Shown here piece after piece: positions 27,421 to 37,249 of a stretch of DNA of 64,000 nucleotides (position 1 is the stretch's first letter; each line of letters begins with the position of its first letter). This stretch comes from JADGNF01 sp963701765 (GTDB lineage: Archaea; Thermoproteota; Bathyarchaeia; Bathyarchaeales; Bathycorpusculaceae). The stretch is from positions 72,822 through 136,821 of the forward strand of contig CAVPBD010000007.1 in the NCBI GenBank assembly GCA_963701765.1, given 5' to 3'. The position numbers and the translations under genes were made by a program. The notes below the pieces were generated by a model, which did no database searches, was not told the DNA's origin, and saw only the letters and a list, made by a program, of their open reading frames with translations.

Positions 27421-28637
27421 GTTTAGTGGTGACAGATACCCTAATCGTCGGTACATTCTTCGCCATAGCTATTGCTGGTAGCGTTGCCATCTTGAAATTT
27501 ACCAAAAACAAAACTAGGCGCATAAGCAACCTGCGGACCTTTATTCAGGCAATGGCAGTAGTTGCAATTTTCATGGGTCTTTTATTAGGTCCTTTTAACC
27601 AGCCTCTATGGCGACCTTTAGGCATCTCGCCGCGAGACAGATTAATTGGGACCGAAATTTTCGGGAACCAATTCCCAGATGGATTATCCTTCCCCGTTTT
27701 AGCGTGCTATTATCCTAACGGCAGAACTGTCACATGTCCTATCTGGCAAATGCAAGCATATGTCTTTCCCTTCTGGGATTACGCAAGAGGCTACCAAGTC
27801 TGGTACTCCACCTCAGGCCTAGAAATGCTGCTTATAGTCTTCGGCTCGCTAATTGTCATGTCGATTATGCTTGGACGATTTTACTGCGGATGGCTCTGCC
27901 CATTTGGTCTATACATGGATATGCTAACAAAAATCCGAAAAGCCTTTAAAAAGCGGCACCTAAATTTTTCGCCTAAAACGAATACGGCACTTGGGCAATC
28001 CCGCTACGTAATTATCGCCGTATTCATGCTCCTGAGCATCATTTTCGGTTCCTACAAAATTTTCGGAACCGAGCTTATCCCAGGCACAATTCCCGGTGGT
28101 CCAGAAGGAACCGAAGCAGGCATTGTGGGTAACATAAACGAGCCATTCTGTTTGGTCTGCCCAATGAGGCCGCTGTGTGTAGCTGTTGAATGCGGCTTAG
28201 GTTTCATGAACTTTGATTACGTATCTCAAATTACGTATGGACCATTTTACATAACTGGCTTCTACATAACTTCATTAAATCTAGCAGTTCTTATTATGGT
28301 GACGATTTTATCACTTGTATATAGGCGTTTTTGGTGTAGGATTTGCCCGCTCGGAGCATTAACAGGGTTATTCAGCACTTATACACCGTTTAGGTACATT
28401 GCACTAACTAAACTGGAGAAGGATCAGGAGAAATGCACCAAATGCGGAGTCTGCAAACGTGTCTGCCCAACCCAAGTCACCGAAATCTATGACAACAAAG
28501 GTGGCGATGTGACTGTATCAACCTGCATGCTTTGCATGCGATGTGTCGAAATGTGTCCCTACAAAGACGCCCTCAAAGCTAAATTCGCAGGAAAAACCGT
28601 TCTAAGCTCAAGAAACTGGCTTGAAGAAGCCAAATAA
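27417..28637 (+). CDS. Membrane ferredoxin protein, NapH/NosR-like 4Fe-4S
   Basis: A 406-residue polytopic protein with the NapH/NosR/CcoG-type layout. Membrane helices flank two cysteine motifs of the CxxxCP type (FYCGWLCPFGLYMD, about 158-171, and FWCRICPLGALTG, about 305-317), plus an extra CPMRPLC pair. A C-terminal cytoplasmic double 4Fe-4S ferredoxin domain follows (CTKCGVCKRVCP and CMLCMRCVEMCP, about 340-385). Such proteins pass electrons from the quinone pool or cytoplasm to periplasmic enzymes. The partner here is the overlapping secreted protein rather than a reductase, which is unusual. Confidence 0.8.
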   Translation: MSLVVTDTLIVGTFFAIAIAGSVAILKFTKNKTRRISNLRTFIQAMAVVAIFMGLLLGPFNQPLWRPLGISPRDRLIGTEIFGNQFPDGLSFPVLACYYPNGRTVTCPIWQMQAYVFPFWDYARGYQVWYSTSGLEMLLIVFGSLIVMSIMLGRFYCGWLCPFGLYMDMLTKIRKAFKKRHLNFSPKTNTALGQSRYVIIAVFMLLSIIFGSYKIFGTELIPGTIPGGPEGTEAGIVGNINEPFCLVCPMRPLCVAVECGLGFMNFDYVSQITYGPFYITGFYITSLNLAVLIMVTILSLVYRRFWCRICPLGALTGLFSTYTPFRYIALTKLEKDQEKCTKCGVCKRVCPTQVTEIYDNKGGDVTVSTCMLCMRCVEMCPYKDALKAKFAGKTVLSSRNWLEEAK

Positions 28638-28778
28638 ACACAACATTTAGCGCATTCTAAAATCAATTGCTTATTTTTGCCATTTTTTTATTAAACAATT
28701 ACTGATTAACCAAAACGGTTTAAATTCACGGGAATCCATAAACCCAGCAATAGCAATCAAATTTACAGTTAAAAGTAA

Positions 28779-31589
28779 ATGGTGACTAATGTGTCAAAAC
28801 GATTTCCAGCAGAAGATTACGAGTTGCCTTTCTTTAAACAGGAAGGCTTCATAAGGAAACTCTGTCCAAAATGTGGCGAATACTTCTGGACTCAAGACGC
28901 AAACCGTGAAACCTGCGGAGAAGCAGGTTCTGACGAATGTGGATATTATACTTTTATAAGTAATCCTGCGACAAATAAAAAATTTAGTTTACAAGAGATG
29001 CGGGAAGCATTTCTCTCATTTTTTGAAAAAAATGGACATACACGGATTAAACCTTATCCAGTTGTCGCACGTTGGAGAAGTGACATTTACCTTACACACG
29101 CCAGTATCATTGACTTCCAGCCTTATGTAACCGAAGGCATTGCACCACCACCGGCAAATCCTCTGGTCATATCGCAACCAAGCATAAGACTAACTGATAT
29201 ACCCAACACTGGACCAACTTTCGGTAGACATCTAACTATTTTTGAAATGGGTGGCGCACATGCATTCAATTACCCAGATAAAGAAGTATACTGGAAAGAC
29301 GACACAGTACGCTATCACCATAGATTTGCCACAGAAGCCTTAGGCATCAAAAGTGAGGAAGTTATCTACAAGGAAGATGTGTGGATTGGTGGTGGCAACG
29401 CAGGTCCTGATGTAGAATGCATAGTGCGTGGCTTAGAAGTTGGCACTTTAGTTTTCATGCAGTACAAAGTCGTAGGTGACGAATTCATAAAACTACCTAT
29501 ACGTACAGTGGATACAGGTTATGGTATTGACCGATTTGCGTGGATTAGTCAGGGTACACCGAGCTCATTCCAAACTATCTATGGTAGCATGCTCGATAAA
29601 ATTTACAATATCGCTGGAATTAGCAACATCGACAATGATTTCTTAGTCCAAGTAGCGAAATATTCGGGATTAGTAAATGTCGATAAGAACGCTAATCGTA
29701 TGGTTTTGCGTAAGCGCGTTTCGCAACTTACTGGAATTGATTTACCTACATTAGAAAAAGTGCTCATTCCAATAGAGAACATTTGGGCAATTACAGATCA
29801 CACGAAGACGCTGAGCTTTATGCTTTCAGAGGGCGTAGTTCCCTCAAATATCCAAGAAGGATATTTGGCAAGATTGCTTTTCCGCAGAACATATCGGCTT
29901 ATGCGTGGATTAAACATAGACATTGATAGACTATATGACATTGTGGATATGCAAATTAATTATTGGGGAAATGATTTTCCGCATATCAAGGAAATGCAAA
30001 AAGAAATTATAGAAATGCTCAAAGTTGAACATGAAAAATTTGATGATACCCTCAAACGCGGTGAAGGCATTGTTAAACGTCTTGCAGCAGATCTTAAAGC
30101 TAAAAAAAGCAGCCAAATCACCAACGAAACACTCTCAGAGCTTTACGACTCACATGGTTTACCACCTGAAATTGTTAAGCAAGCTGCGGAAACTGAAGGC
30201 GTAAGCGTTGAAATACCAGCAGACTTCTACGCTTTAGTCGCAAAACGTCATATGAATGCAAACAAACCCGCTGAAGAAGAAGCAACAGCTGAGCAATCCT
30301 TAGAAGAAGCAGTAGAGGGATTACCCGACACTGATCAGCTATACTATGCAGATCCATATCTGAAAGAATTCAACGCGGAAGTACTCAAGGTCATTAATCA
30401 TGAATATGTAATACTCAATAAAACATGCTTCTACCCTGAAGGCGGAGGACAACCTGCAGATCATGGTTTGATAACTTTTGGTATTGTACGCGCTGAAGTT
30501 CTCAATGTACAGAAAATTGGTAAAGTCATATTGCACAAAATTAAAGCAGCCATTATGCCACGTGAAGGATCCACAGTGAAATGCATACTCGACTGGGATA
30601 GACGTTATGCACTTATGAAAGCTCATACTGGAACACACCTAATTAATGGAGCTGCACGAAGAGCCCTCGGCGATCACGTCTGGCAATCTGGCACTCAGAA
30701 AGGCATCGAAAGTACGCGCTTAGACATAACTCACTATCGGAGATTAACCCCAGACGAGGTTCATAAAATAGAGAGATTAGCAAATGAGGCAGTAGCAGCC
30801 AGTATGTCCATCGAGATCAAATGGTTTACACGCAGCGAAGCTGAAGCTCTATATGGTTTTAGACTTTATCAAGGAGGAGCAGTTCCCGGCAAAGATATCC
30901 GGGTTGTTAAGACAGGAAACTGGGATGTAGAAGCATGCGCAGGAACTCATCTAAATAACACAAGCGAAATCGGCTTTATCAAAATCCTTTACACTGAACG
31001 TGTTCAAGATGGTGTTGAACGATTAGTGTATGCGGTTGGATCACAGGCTCTGAAAGCGGTTCAAAAACAAGAAAGTCTATTATGGCGTGTCTCAGAGATT
31101 ATCAATGCTCCAATTGAAAAGCTCGATAAAACTGCAGAAAACCTCGTTAAAGAACTTAAAGATTCTAAGATAGAAAATCGAAAACTACTCAAAGAGTTAA
31201 CTGCCAAAGAAAGCGGTGCATTAAATGAAGCATCAGCAGAAACTGAAGAAATAAATGGCATAAAACTTGTTAAGCGAAACTTTTACGAAGAAACTGATAC
31301 CAATCGCATGATACAAACTGCCACTGAAATCATCAAAAACAATGACGCAACCGTTACATTATTCTATGGTGCAGATAAGAAAACTACAAAAATCATGATC
31401 ATGGCGGGCAATGCAGCAATTGCAAAAGGCGTAAATGCAGGAGAAATCGTCAAACAATCCGCTCCTATTTTTGGTGGGGGAGGCGGTGGACGACCTAACT
31501 TTGCACAAGGTGGCGGAACAAAACCTGAAAAGACCTTCGACGCAGTAAAAACAGCAGAAAACATCATAAAAAAACAACTACAGTCTTAA
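28779..31589 (+). CDS. alaS: Alanyl-tRNA synthetase, archaeal type
   Basis: A 936-residue enzyme charging tRNA-Ala. The archaeal-specific N-terminal extension with a Cys/His cluster (KLCPKCGEYFW...CGEAGSDECGYY) precedes the class II catalytic core (about 65-350, with the VVARWRSDIYLTHASI segment). The helical tRNA-binding domain and the editing domain follow, with zinc ligands in HTGTHLINGAAR (about 616-620) and CAGTHLNN (about 719-723). The C-terminal C-Ala domain ends in GGGGGGRPNFAQGGG. All expected modules are present. ATG 28779 is used; an in-frame GTG at 28791 is possible. Confidence 0.96.
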   Translation: MVTNVSKRFPAEDYELPFFKQEGFIRKLCPKCGEYFWTQDANRETCGEAGSDECGYYTFISNPATNKKFSLQEMREAFLSFFEKNGHTRIKPYPVVARWRSDIYLTHASIIDFQPYVTEGIAPPPANPLVISQPSIRLTDIPNTGPTFGRHLTIFEMGGAHAFNYPDKEVYWKDDTVRYHHRFATEALGIKSEEVIYKEDVWIGGGNAGPDVECIVRGLEVGTLVFMQYKVVGDEFIKLPIRTVDTGYGIDRFAWISQGTPSSFQTIYGSMLDKIYNIAGISNIDNDFLVQVAKYSGLVNVDKNANRMVLRKRVSQLTGIDLPTLEKVLIPIENIWAITDHTKTLSFMLSEGVVPSNIQEGYLARLLFRRTYRLMRGLNIDIDRLYDIVDMQINYWGNDFPHIKEMQKEIIEMLKVEHEKFDDTLKRGEGIVKRLAADLKAKKSSQITNETLSELYDSHGLPPEIVKQAAETEGVSVEIPADFYALVAKRHMNANKPAEEEATAEQSLEEAVEGLPDTDQLYYADPYLKEFNAEVLKVINHEYVILNKTCFYPEGGGQPADHGLITFGIVRAEVLNVQKIGKVILHKIKAAIMPREGSTVKCILDWDRRYALMKAHTGTHLINGAARRALGDHVWQSGTQKGIESTRLDITHYRRLTPDEVHKIERLANEAVAASMSIEIKWFTRSEAEALYGFRLYQGGAVPGKDIRVVKTGNWDVEACAGTHLNNTSEIGFIKILYTERVQDGVERLVYAVGSQALKAVQKQESLLWRVSEIINAPIEKLDKTAENLVKELKDSKIENRKLLKELTAKESGALNEASAETEEINGIKLVKRNFYEETDTNRMIQTATEIIKNNDATVTLFYGADKKTTKIMIMAGNAAIAKGVNAGEIVKQSAPIFGGGGGGRPNFAQGGGTKPEKTFDAVKTAENIIKKQLQS

Positions 31590-31736
31590 CACCCTTTTTT
31601 CAAATTGGATAATACTCTTTTTAAATGATTTAGTAACATCATTTTTTATAAAAATAGTACAAGTAATTGAGCAACTTTTAATCTTTGTTCGCCTTATTTA
31701 TAAAAAATAAGATAGTTGAATATGGAATGACATAAG

Positions 31737-32324
31737 TTGAATCACCCTGCAGATCCAAAGTTTATACCAAAAAGGCCAGATTGCTTTGATGAATTAAAGT
31801 TATTGAGTATTGACCTAAATGAAATGGAACTTCAGGGCGTAAAATTACCTGAAAAAGAGACTTTTCTTGGTGATTTAACTCCTCAACAAATAGTTGAAAA
31901 AATTAATATTTTCCATGAACGTCTCAATAGAGAGAATCATCTAAAAGTTGCCCCTTTAGCTGAAAGTTATTTTTTAAATTTAATCGCTTTATACCCAGTT
32001 AGCATGTGTAGTAGAAATATGTCTGAAACACTCAAACTTGTCATTGCAATATTCTATTTTGGCAGTCAACCTATAGAAATAGAAAAACAGAAAAGACTTT
32101 CTAATGATATCGAATGCAAAGAATTCTTCCCAAGCATAATACCTAATCCTATTTCTAATGGATGCAGCCAAGATGATCTAGCATTAATATTTGAACGCCC
32201 AAAATCTGCCATTATTGAAGCTATCAGACAAAAACAAAAAATAGCAAAAATAATGCTTGAAGAAGCTATTCTACGAAATAAATCAAAAAATGATACTTTA
32301 GAACAGCTAAAAGAAGAAAAATAG
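31737..32324 (+). CDS. Hypothetical protein (195 aa)
   Basis: A soluble, mainly helical protein starting at TTG 31737 with no recognised domain. It has a central hydrophobic helical segment (AESYFLNLIALYPVSMCSRNMSETLKLVIAIFYFG) and a Lys/Glu-rich C-terminal helix. The segment SQDDLALIFERPKSAIIEAIRQKQ (about 148-171) has a helix-turn-helix rhythm, so a DNA-binding role is possible. Codon use and length support a real gene. It is convergent with proA. Confidence 0.55.
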   Translation: MNHPADPKFIPKRPDCFDELKLLSIDLNEMELQGVKLPEKETFLGDLTPQQIVEKINIFHERLNRENHLKVAPLAESYFLNLIALYPVSMCSRNMSETLKLVIAIFYFGSQPIEIEKQKRLSNDIECKEFFPSIIPNPISNGCSQDDLALIFERPKSAIIEAIRQKQKIAKIMLEEAILRNKSKNDTLEQLKEEK

Positions 32325-32366
32325 AAAGATTCTATGCAATAACTATAAAAAGAAAAGTATTTTTTA

Positions 32367-33608
32367 TTAGCGTATCTGTCCTTTGCCTAGTATGAAATAT
32401 TTTGTTGTAGTTAGGTGTTGAACGCTCATTGGTCCGCGTGCGTGAAGTTTTTGTGTGCTGATTCCGATTTCTGCGCCTAATCCAAATTGGTTGCCGTCGG
32501 TAAATCGAGTACTGGCATTCCAGTAGACTGCTGCTGAATCTATTTCTTTAATGAACCGCAGTGCTTTATCAAAGCTTGATGTTAAAATACTATCAGAATG
32601 CTTAGTTCCATACTTGTTAATATGCGCTATTGCCTCGTCTAAACCATTTACAACTTTGACACCTATTATTAAATCAAGGTATTCTGTGTACCAATCTTGC
32701 TCTGTTGCAGCCTTAATGTTATCAATTATATTCAGGGTTTCATTGTCGCCTCTGATTTCCACATTTTTTTCACGTAGTACGCTAACGATTTTTGGTAAGA
32801 ACTCAGCGGCTATTTTTTTGTCAACAAGAAGTTTTTCTGCAGCATTACATACGCCAGGTCGTTGACATTTGGAATTTACCACAATTTTGATTGCCTCTTC
32901 TTGATTTGCGTCTTCAGAGACATAGACATGACAGTTGCCTGTTCCCGTTTCAATAACAGGAATGCGCGATTTTTCAATCACACTATTAATGAGGTCAGCA
33001 CCTCCTCGAGGAATAAGCACATCAATATACTGACGCATGCTCATGAGTTGCTCTGCAATAGCGCGTTCAGGTGAACTAATTACTTGAATTGCATCAACTG
33101 GCACACCTGTTCCAGTTAAAGCCTCACGAAGGATTTGCCCAATAACTATATTACTATTTATTGCATCTGAACCTCCCCTAAGAATTACTGCGTTCCCTGA
33201 TTTGATGCAGATGCCCGCAGAATCGGATGTTACGTTAGGTCTAGATTCATAAATTACACCTATTACCCCCATAGGAACCCGCATTTGGCTAATAATCAAA
33301 CCGTTGGGTCGGGTCCATGTACTTAAAATTGTTCCAATCGGGTCAGGTAACAAACTTACTTCTCTAAGTCCATTTGCCATCTCAACGATTTTTTTCTTAT
33401 CCAAGGCTAAACGATCTACTAAGGCTGATTTTAAACCTCTATTTTTTGCAGCTATTACATCTTTTTGATTTGCAGCCAAAATTCTATCAATGTTAGCTTC
33501 AAGAGCATTAGCCATTTGGCATAACGCATCATTTTTATTTTCGGTCGAAAGCTTCGCTAATTCCACAGATGCTTTTTGGGCTTTTTTACATATTTCAAGT
33601 ACACTCAT
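32367..33608 (-). CDS. proA: Gamma-glutamyl phosphate reductase
   Basis: A 413-residue NADPH-dependent reductase, the second step of proline synthesis. It follows the aldehyde-dehydrogenase fold, with a catalytic Cys in CQRPGVCNAAEKLL (about 248-261), the nucleotide-binding region PMGVIGVIYESRPNVTSD, and the C-terminal GAEIGISTQKLHARGPM. Its ATG overlaps the proB stop (ATGA), so the two are translated as a pair. Confidence 0.95.
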   Translation of the reverse strand: MSVLEICKKAQKASVELAKLSTENKNDALCQMANALEANIDRILAANQKDVIAAKNRGLKSALVDRLALDKKKIVEMANGLREVSLLPDPIGTILSTWTRPNGLIISQMRVPMGVIGVIYESRPNVTSDSAGICIKSGNAVILRGGSDAINSNIVIGQILREALTGTGVPVDAIQVISSPERAIAEQLMSMRQYIDVLIPRGGADLINSVIEKSRIPVIETGTGNCHVYVSEDANQEEAIKIVVNSKCQRPGVCNAAEKLLVDKKIAAEFLPKIVSVLREKNVEIRGDNETLNIIDNIKAATEQDWYTEYLDLIIGVKVVNGLDEAIAHINKYGTKHSDSILTSSFDKALRFIKEIDSAAVYWNASTRFTDGNQFGLGAEIGISTQKLHARGPMSVQHLTTTKYFILGKGQIR

Positions 33609-34735
33609 TTAACTTCCTCTATCAAGTGAATATTATGATGCTCAATGACCTCTTTTGGGCAGTCTACTCCTAGTTTTTTTCTCACTTCAGTAACCTGTAA
33701 TCCCTTAATTACATTTAATTCGCCACTTGTAAAGTTTGGAGTAGCTTTCGCGAATTCAATACCTTTAGCATCAATTAGACTGACTACGTCAGATGTTTTA
33801 AAATGTCCTACAACCTTAGTTATGCCTACAGGCAAGAGGCTTGATCCTTCGAGGATTGCTTTTTTAGCGCCTTCATTAATTTGAATTTGGCCTTTCACAG
33901 CTGCACCATATGCAATCCAACGTTTAATTGCAGGCATACGAGTCTGAGGCTTAAAATAAGTTCCAACCTCCTGACCTGCGAGAATATCAATTATTACATT
34001 TTCCCTATGAGTATTGGCTATTACTAAAGGTATTCCGCATGTTGTAGCAATTTCAGCTGCGCGAACTTTGCTTTGGATACCGCCTCGTCCTAACTTGCTT
34101 TTCCCCTCGAGAGAATTTTTCAGTTCAATAGTAACGTTATCAACTGTTCGAATTACTACTGCATCGGGTTTTGAAGGGTCAGCGGTATAAAGTCCATCTA
34201 CATCAGATAAAATTATGACAAGATCTGCGCCTATAGCATTTGCAACGAGTACACTAAGGATATCGTTATCGCTGAAGTTTACTTTGTAACCTTCATTTAT
34301 GGGCATAAGCTCATCGACACTAGTAACATCGTTTTCATTAATGATGGGTACAACACCTAGTTTGAGTAGCATATTTAACACGTTACACGTGTGCAGATAT
34401 GATGTTCGGTTAGAAAGATCCTCTGCAGTCAGCAGAATCTGTGCTATCTTTAATCCATGAGTTTTAAAGAGTTCTCGATATTTTGACATCAAAACACTTT
34501 GTCCAGATGCAGCGGCGGCTTGCTGAAAAACTAGATCTTTAGGCTTGCCTGAAGTACCCAATTCTGCTATACCAGCTGCTACTGCGCCTGAGGTAACAAA
34601 AACTATTTTGTCCCCTCCTTTAATGGCTAAAGATATTTGTTGGGCTAATCGAGCCATTTCTTCCTTGTCAAGTTTGCCCTCGCTGGTAGTTATGCTACTG
34701 GTTCCAACTTTCACCACAACTAATCTTTGCAGCAT
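33605..34735 (-). CDS. proB: Glutamate 5-kinase with PUA domain
   Basis: A 376-residue protein that phosphorylates glutamate to start proline synthesis. The amino-acid-kinase domain (1-260) has VVVKVGTSSITT, VTSGAVAAG, the IINENDVTS motif (about 133-141), and DVDGLY. Residues 275-355 form a PUA domain (GAKKAILEGSSLLPVGITKVVGHFKTSDVVSLID), the usual C-terminal module of long ProB proteins. ProB is normally feedback-inhibited by proline. It is divergent from the pyrophosphatase gene. Confidence 0.95.
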   Translation of the reverse strand: MLQRLVVVKVGTSSITTSEGKLDKEEMARLAQQISLAIKGGDKIVFVTSGAVAAGIAELGTSGKPKDLVFQQAAAASGQSVLMSKYRELFKTHGLKIAQILLTAEDLSNRTSYLHTCNVLNMLLKLGVVPIINENDVTSVDELMPINEGYKVNFSDNDILSVLVANAIGADLVIILSDVDGLYTADPSKPDAVVIRTVDNVTIELKNSLEGKSKLGRGGIQSKVRAAEIATTCGIPLVIANTHRENVIIDILAGQEVGTYFKPQTRMPAIKRWIAYGAAVKGQIQINEGAKKAILEGSSLLPVGITKVVGHFKTSDVVSLIDAKGIEFAKATPNFTSGELNVIKGLQVTEVRKKLGVDCPKEVIEHHNIHLIEEVK

Positions 34736-34856
34736 CTGAATTCACTTGTTTATAACTTAAGATTATACTTGCAAAATATAGGCTCTTCCCTAAAATACAC
34801 ATTCATTAGCAACTGCATTAACTGCCATAAAGTATACTTACCCTCTTAGCCAAAAC

Positions 34857-34865
34857 ATATATACA
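34857..34865 (+). promoter_or_regulatory. Likely TATA box of the pyrophosphatase gene
   Basis: CATATATAC lies about 50 bp upstream of the hppA ATG with A-rich sequence before it, as expected for an archaeal BRE/TATA. It predicts transcription from about 34888. Confidence 0.5.
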
Positions 34866-34909
34866 TCTACAAGGAAAATGGTAACAAAATTTCAACTGAG
34901 CTGTTTAAT

Positions 34910-37090
34910 ATGGTATACCCTCTTCAAATAGCAATCAATAGTCCAGCTGTCTTTTGGATAGCACCGATTGCGGGTGTACTGGCAATTGTTGTTTCACTTT
35001 TGCTCATGTACCGCATCGGAAAGATGAGTCCAGGCGGACCAAAAGCCGTAGAAGTCGGCAACGCAATCCGCGAGGGCGCATACGCTTTCCTTAAAAGACA
35101 ATACAAAACCATAGCTATAATCACAGCAGTATTGTTTGTCCTGCTGGCAATAGTACCTGGTTTCGGAATTAAAACTGCCGCGGCATTCTTGATTGGTGCT
35201 GTTGCCTCATTGGCTGCAGGCTACATAGCCATGGATAACGCTACAAAAGCAAATGTGCGTACTGTGGCTGCTGCAAAAGACGGAGCAGAAAAAGCCCTTA
35301 AAACTGCATTTTATGGCGGAGCAACAATGGGCATGGCAGTAGTCGGTTTATCCCTGTTAGGAGTAAGTTTTCTCTTCTTGATCTATGGTGGCTATGGTGC
35401 ATTGTTCGGTGAAACTGTCGATGCTGAATTAGGCAGAACTGCTGCAAGCGGCATTGTAGGCATGGGTTTTGGTGCATCACTAATCGCTTTGTTTGCTCAG
35501 CTTGGAGGCGGAATTTATACTAAAGCTGCAGACGTAGGCGCAGACCTAGTCGGCAAAGTTGAGGCAGGAATCCCCGAAGACGACCCACGCAATCCCGCAG
35601 TAATCGCAGACAACGTTGGTGACAACGTAGGCGACTCCGCAGGCAGAGGAGCTGACTTATTTGAATCAGCCACTGGGGAAAACATCGGTGGAATGATTAT
35701 CGGAGGTCTCATCAGCGTCGCCACTTTTCCCACTTTCGGAAGCTTGAGCTTAATATTCTTGATTTTCCCGCTCATTGCTCGTGCTCTAGGTATATTTGCA
35801 ACTTTAGTCGGTATGCCCTTTGTGAAGCTCAATGAAGCAGAAGCAAAGCACCCAATGAAAGCACTGCGAAAAGGCATGCTTGTCACAACCATAGTATCGG
35901 GCATACTGTTCCTCATTGCTGTAATCTTCCTTTTCCCCAACATGGGCGGCAACTACATGGGTAACATATACCTGTACGGATGTTTGCTCTCAGGACTTGC
36001 AGCCAGCGTAGCCATTGACTACATCACAGACTACTACACAGGAAGAGACCGAAGCCCAGTAAAGAAAATAGCTAAGGCCAGCGAAACAGGAGCAGCAACC
36101 AACATAATCACTGGCTTCGCAGTAGGTCTTGAAACAACAGCACTACCAATAATCTCACTAGTCGTTGCCCTCATAACTTCTTACTGGTTAGGAACACAAT
36201 TCGCGGGGCAGATAGGCATAGATCAATTCATTGGAGGAGTCTACGGAACCACTTTAGCCACAATGGGTATGCTTGCAGTAATGGGCATGGTTCTAGCACT
36301 TGACGGATTTGGGCCAATTGCAGATAACGCAGCAGGTATCGCAGAAATGTCCGGTGAAGGTGGTGCAGAAGAAACTATGGAAGCGCTAGACGCAGTAGGA
36401 AATACCACAAAAGCGTTAACAAAAGGTTTCGCATTAGGATCAGCATTGCTCGCAGCTCAATTACTCTTCCAGACATACATTGAAGAAGTCTTTATTCAGA
36501 CGGGCATACATATAGAAATTAACATAGCAAACCCTGCAGTGCTGGTCGCAGGATTCATCGGAGCTATGATGCCATTCCTGTTTTCGTCACAAGCAATTAG
36601 CGCAGTAGGCAAAGCAGCTGTCCAAATGGTTGAAGAAGTCAGACGTCAATTCAAAGAAATTCCTGGCATTATGGACGGCACAGGCAAACCAGACTACGGA
36701 AGAGCAGTAGACATTAGTACAAAAGCAGCACTAAAAGGCATGATTGTACCGGGTGTAATAGTTGTGGTTATTCCAATCATCGTTGGTGTCCTCTTAGGGC
36801 CTGCAGCAGTTGGATCATTGGTGATCGGCGCAACCTTAACAGCAGTACCATTGGCACTATTCATGAACACTGGTGGAGGCGCATGGGACAATGCAAAGAA
36901 GTATATCGAAGCGGGCCACTTTGGCGGCAAACGCTCACCAGCACATGCAGCAGCAGTAGTCGGCGACACACTCGGAGACCCACTTAAAGACACAGCTGGA
37001 CCAAGTCTACATGTACTTATAAAACTGCTTAGCACACTTTCCATTGTCTTCATCCCGCTGTTCATCAACTTGCTAGGTCTTATACACTAA
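34910..37090 (+). CDS. hppA: Membrane-bound proton-pumping pyrophosphatase, K+-independent type
   Basis: A 726-residue integral membrane enzyme with about 16 helices that couples PPi hydrolysis to proton export. The catalytic loops are intact: DVGADLVGKVE (about 205-215), DNVGDNVGDSAGRGADL (about 232-248), and the late DxxxD cluster ending GDTLGDPLKDTAGPSL. The segment GNTTKALTKGFA has Lys where K+-dependent enzymes have Ala, which is the mark of the K+-independent, proton-translocating class. It is expressed alone from the intergenic region shared with proB. It lets the cell recover energy from PPi released by biosynthesis. Confidence 0.95.
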   Translation: MVYPLQIAINSPAVFWIAPIAGVLAIVVSLLLMYRIGKMSPGGPKAVEVGNAIREGAYAFLKRQYKTIAIITAVLFVLLAIVPGFGIKTAAAFLIGAVASLAAGYIAMDNATKANVRTVAAAKDGAEKALKTAFYGGATMGMAVVGLSLLGVSFLFLIYGGYGALFGETVDAELGRTAASGIVGMGFGASLIALFAQLGGGIYTKAADVGADLVGKVEAGIPEDDPRNPAVIADNVGDNVGDSAGRGADLFESATGENIGGMIIGGLISVATFPTFGSLSLIFLIFPLIARALGIFATLVGMPFVKLNEAEAKHPMKALRKGMLVTTIVSGILFLIAVIFLFPNMGGNYMGNIYLYGCLLSGLAASVAIDYITDYYTGRDRSPVKKIAKASETGAATNIITGFAVGLETTALPIISLVVALITSYWLGTQFAGQIGIDQFIGGVYGTTLATMGMLAVMGMVLALDGFGPIADNAAGIAEMSGEGGAEETMEALDAVGNTTKALTKGFALGSALLAAQLLFQTYIEEVFIQTGIHIEINIANPAVLVAGFIGAMMPFLFSSQAISAVGKAAVQMVEEVRRQFKEIPGIMDGTGKPDYGRAVDISTKAALKGMIVPGVIVVVIPIIVGVLLGPAAVGSLVIGATLTAVPLALFMNTGGGAWDNAKKYIEAGHFGGKRSPAHAAAVVGDTLGDPLKDTAGPSLHVLIKLLSTLSIVFIPLFINLLGLIH

Positions 37091-37202
37091 AACCAAAAAG
37101 GGAAAATACACTTCCCAAACTTTTTCTTTTTTCTGTTTTTCTTAAGAGATAGACTTCTGATTTTTAAGACAAAAAATCCAGCCGCATAGATTATTACAAA
37201 CC

Positions 37203-37231
37203 ATTTATAGATTAACAGGTACTCAAGTACC
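37203..37231 (+). promoter_or_regulatory. Pelota promoter with inverted repeat
   Basis: A TATA-like ATTTATAG (37203-37210) is followed 8 bp later by GGTACT-CA-AGTACC (37218-37231), a 6-bp inverted repeat placed near the expected transcription start and 18 bp before the GTG. It could be an operator or a 5' hairpin. Confidence 0.4.
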
Positions 37232-37249
37232 TAATCGAGATGCAACAAT

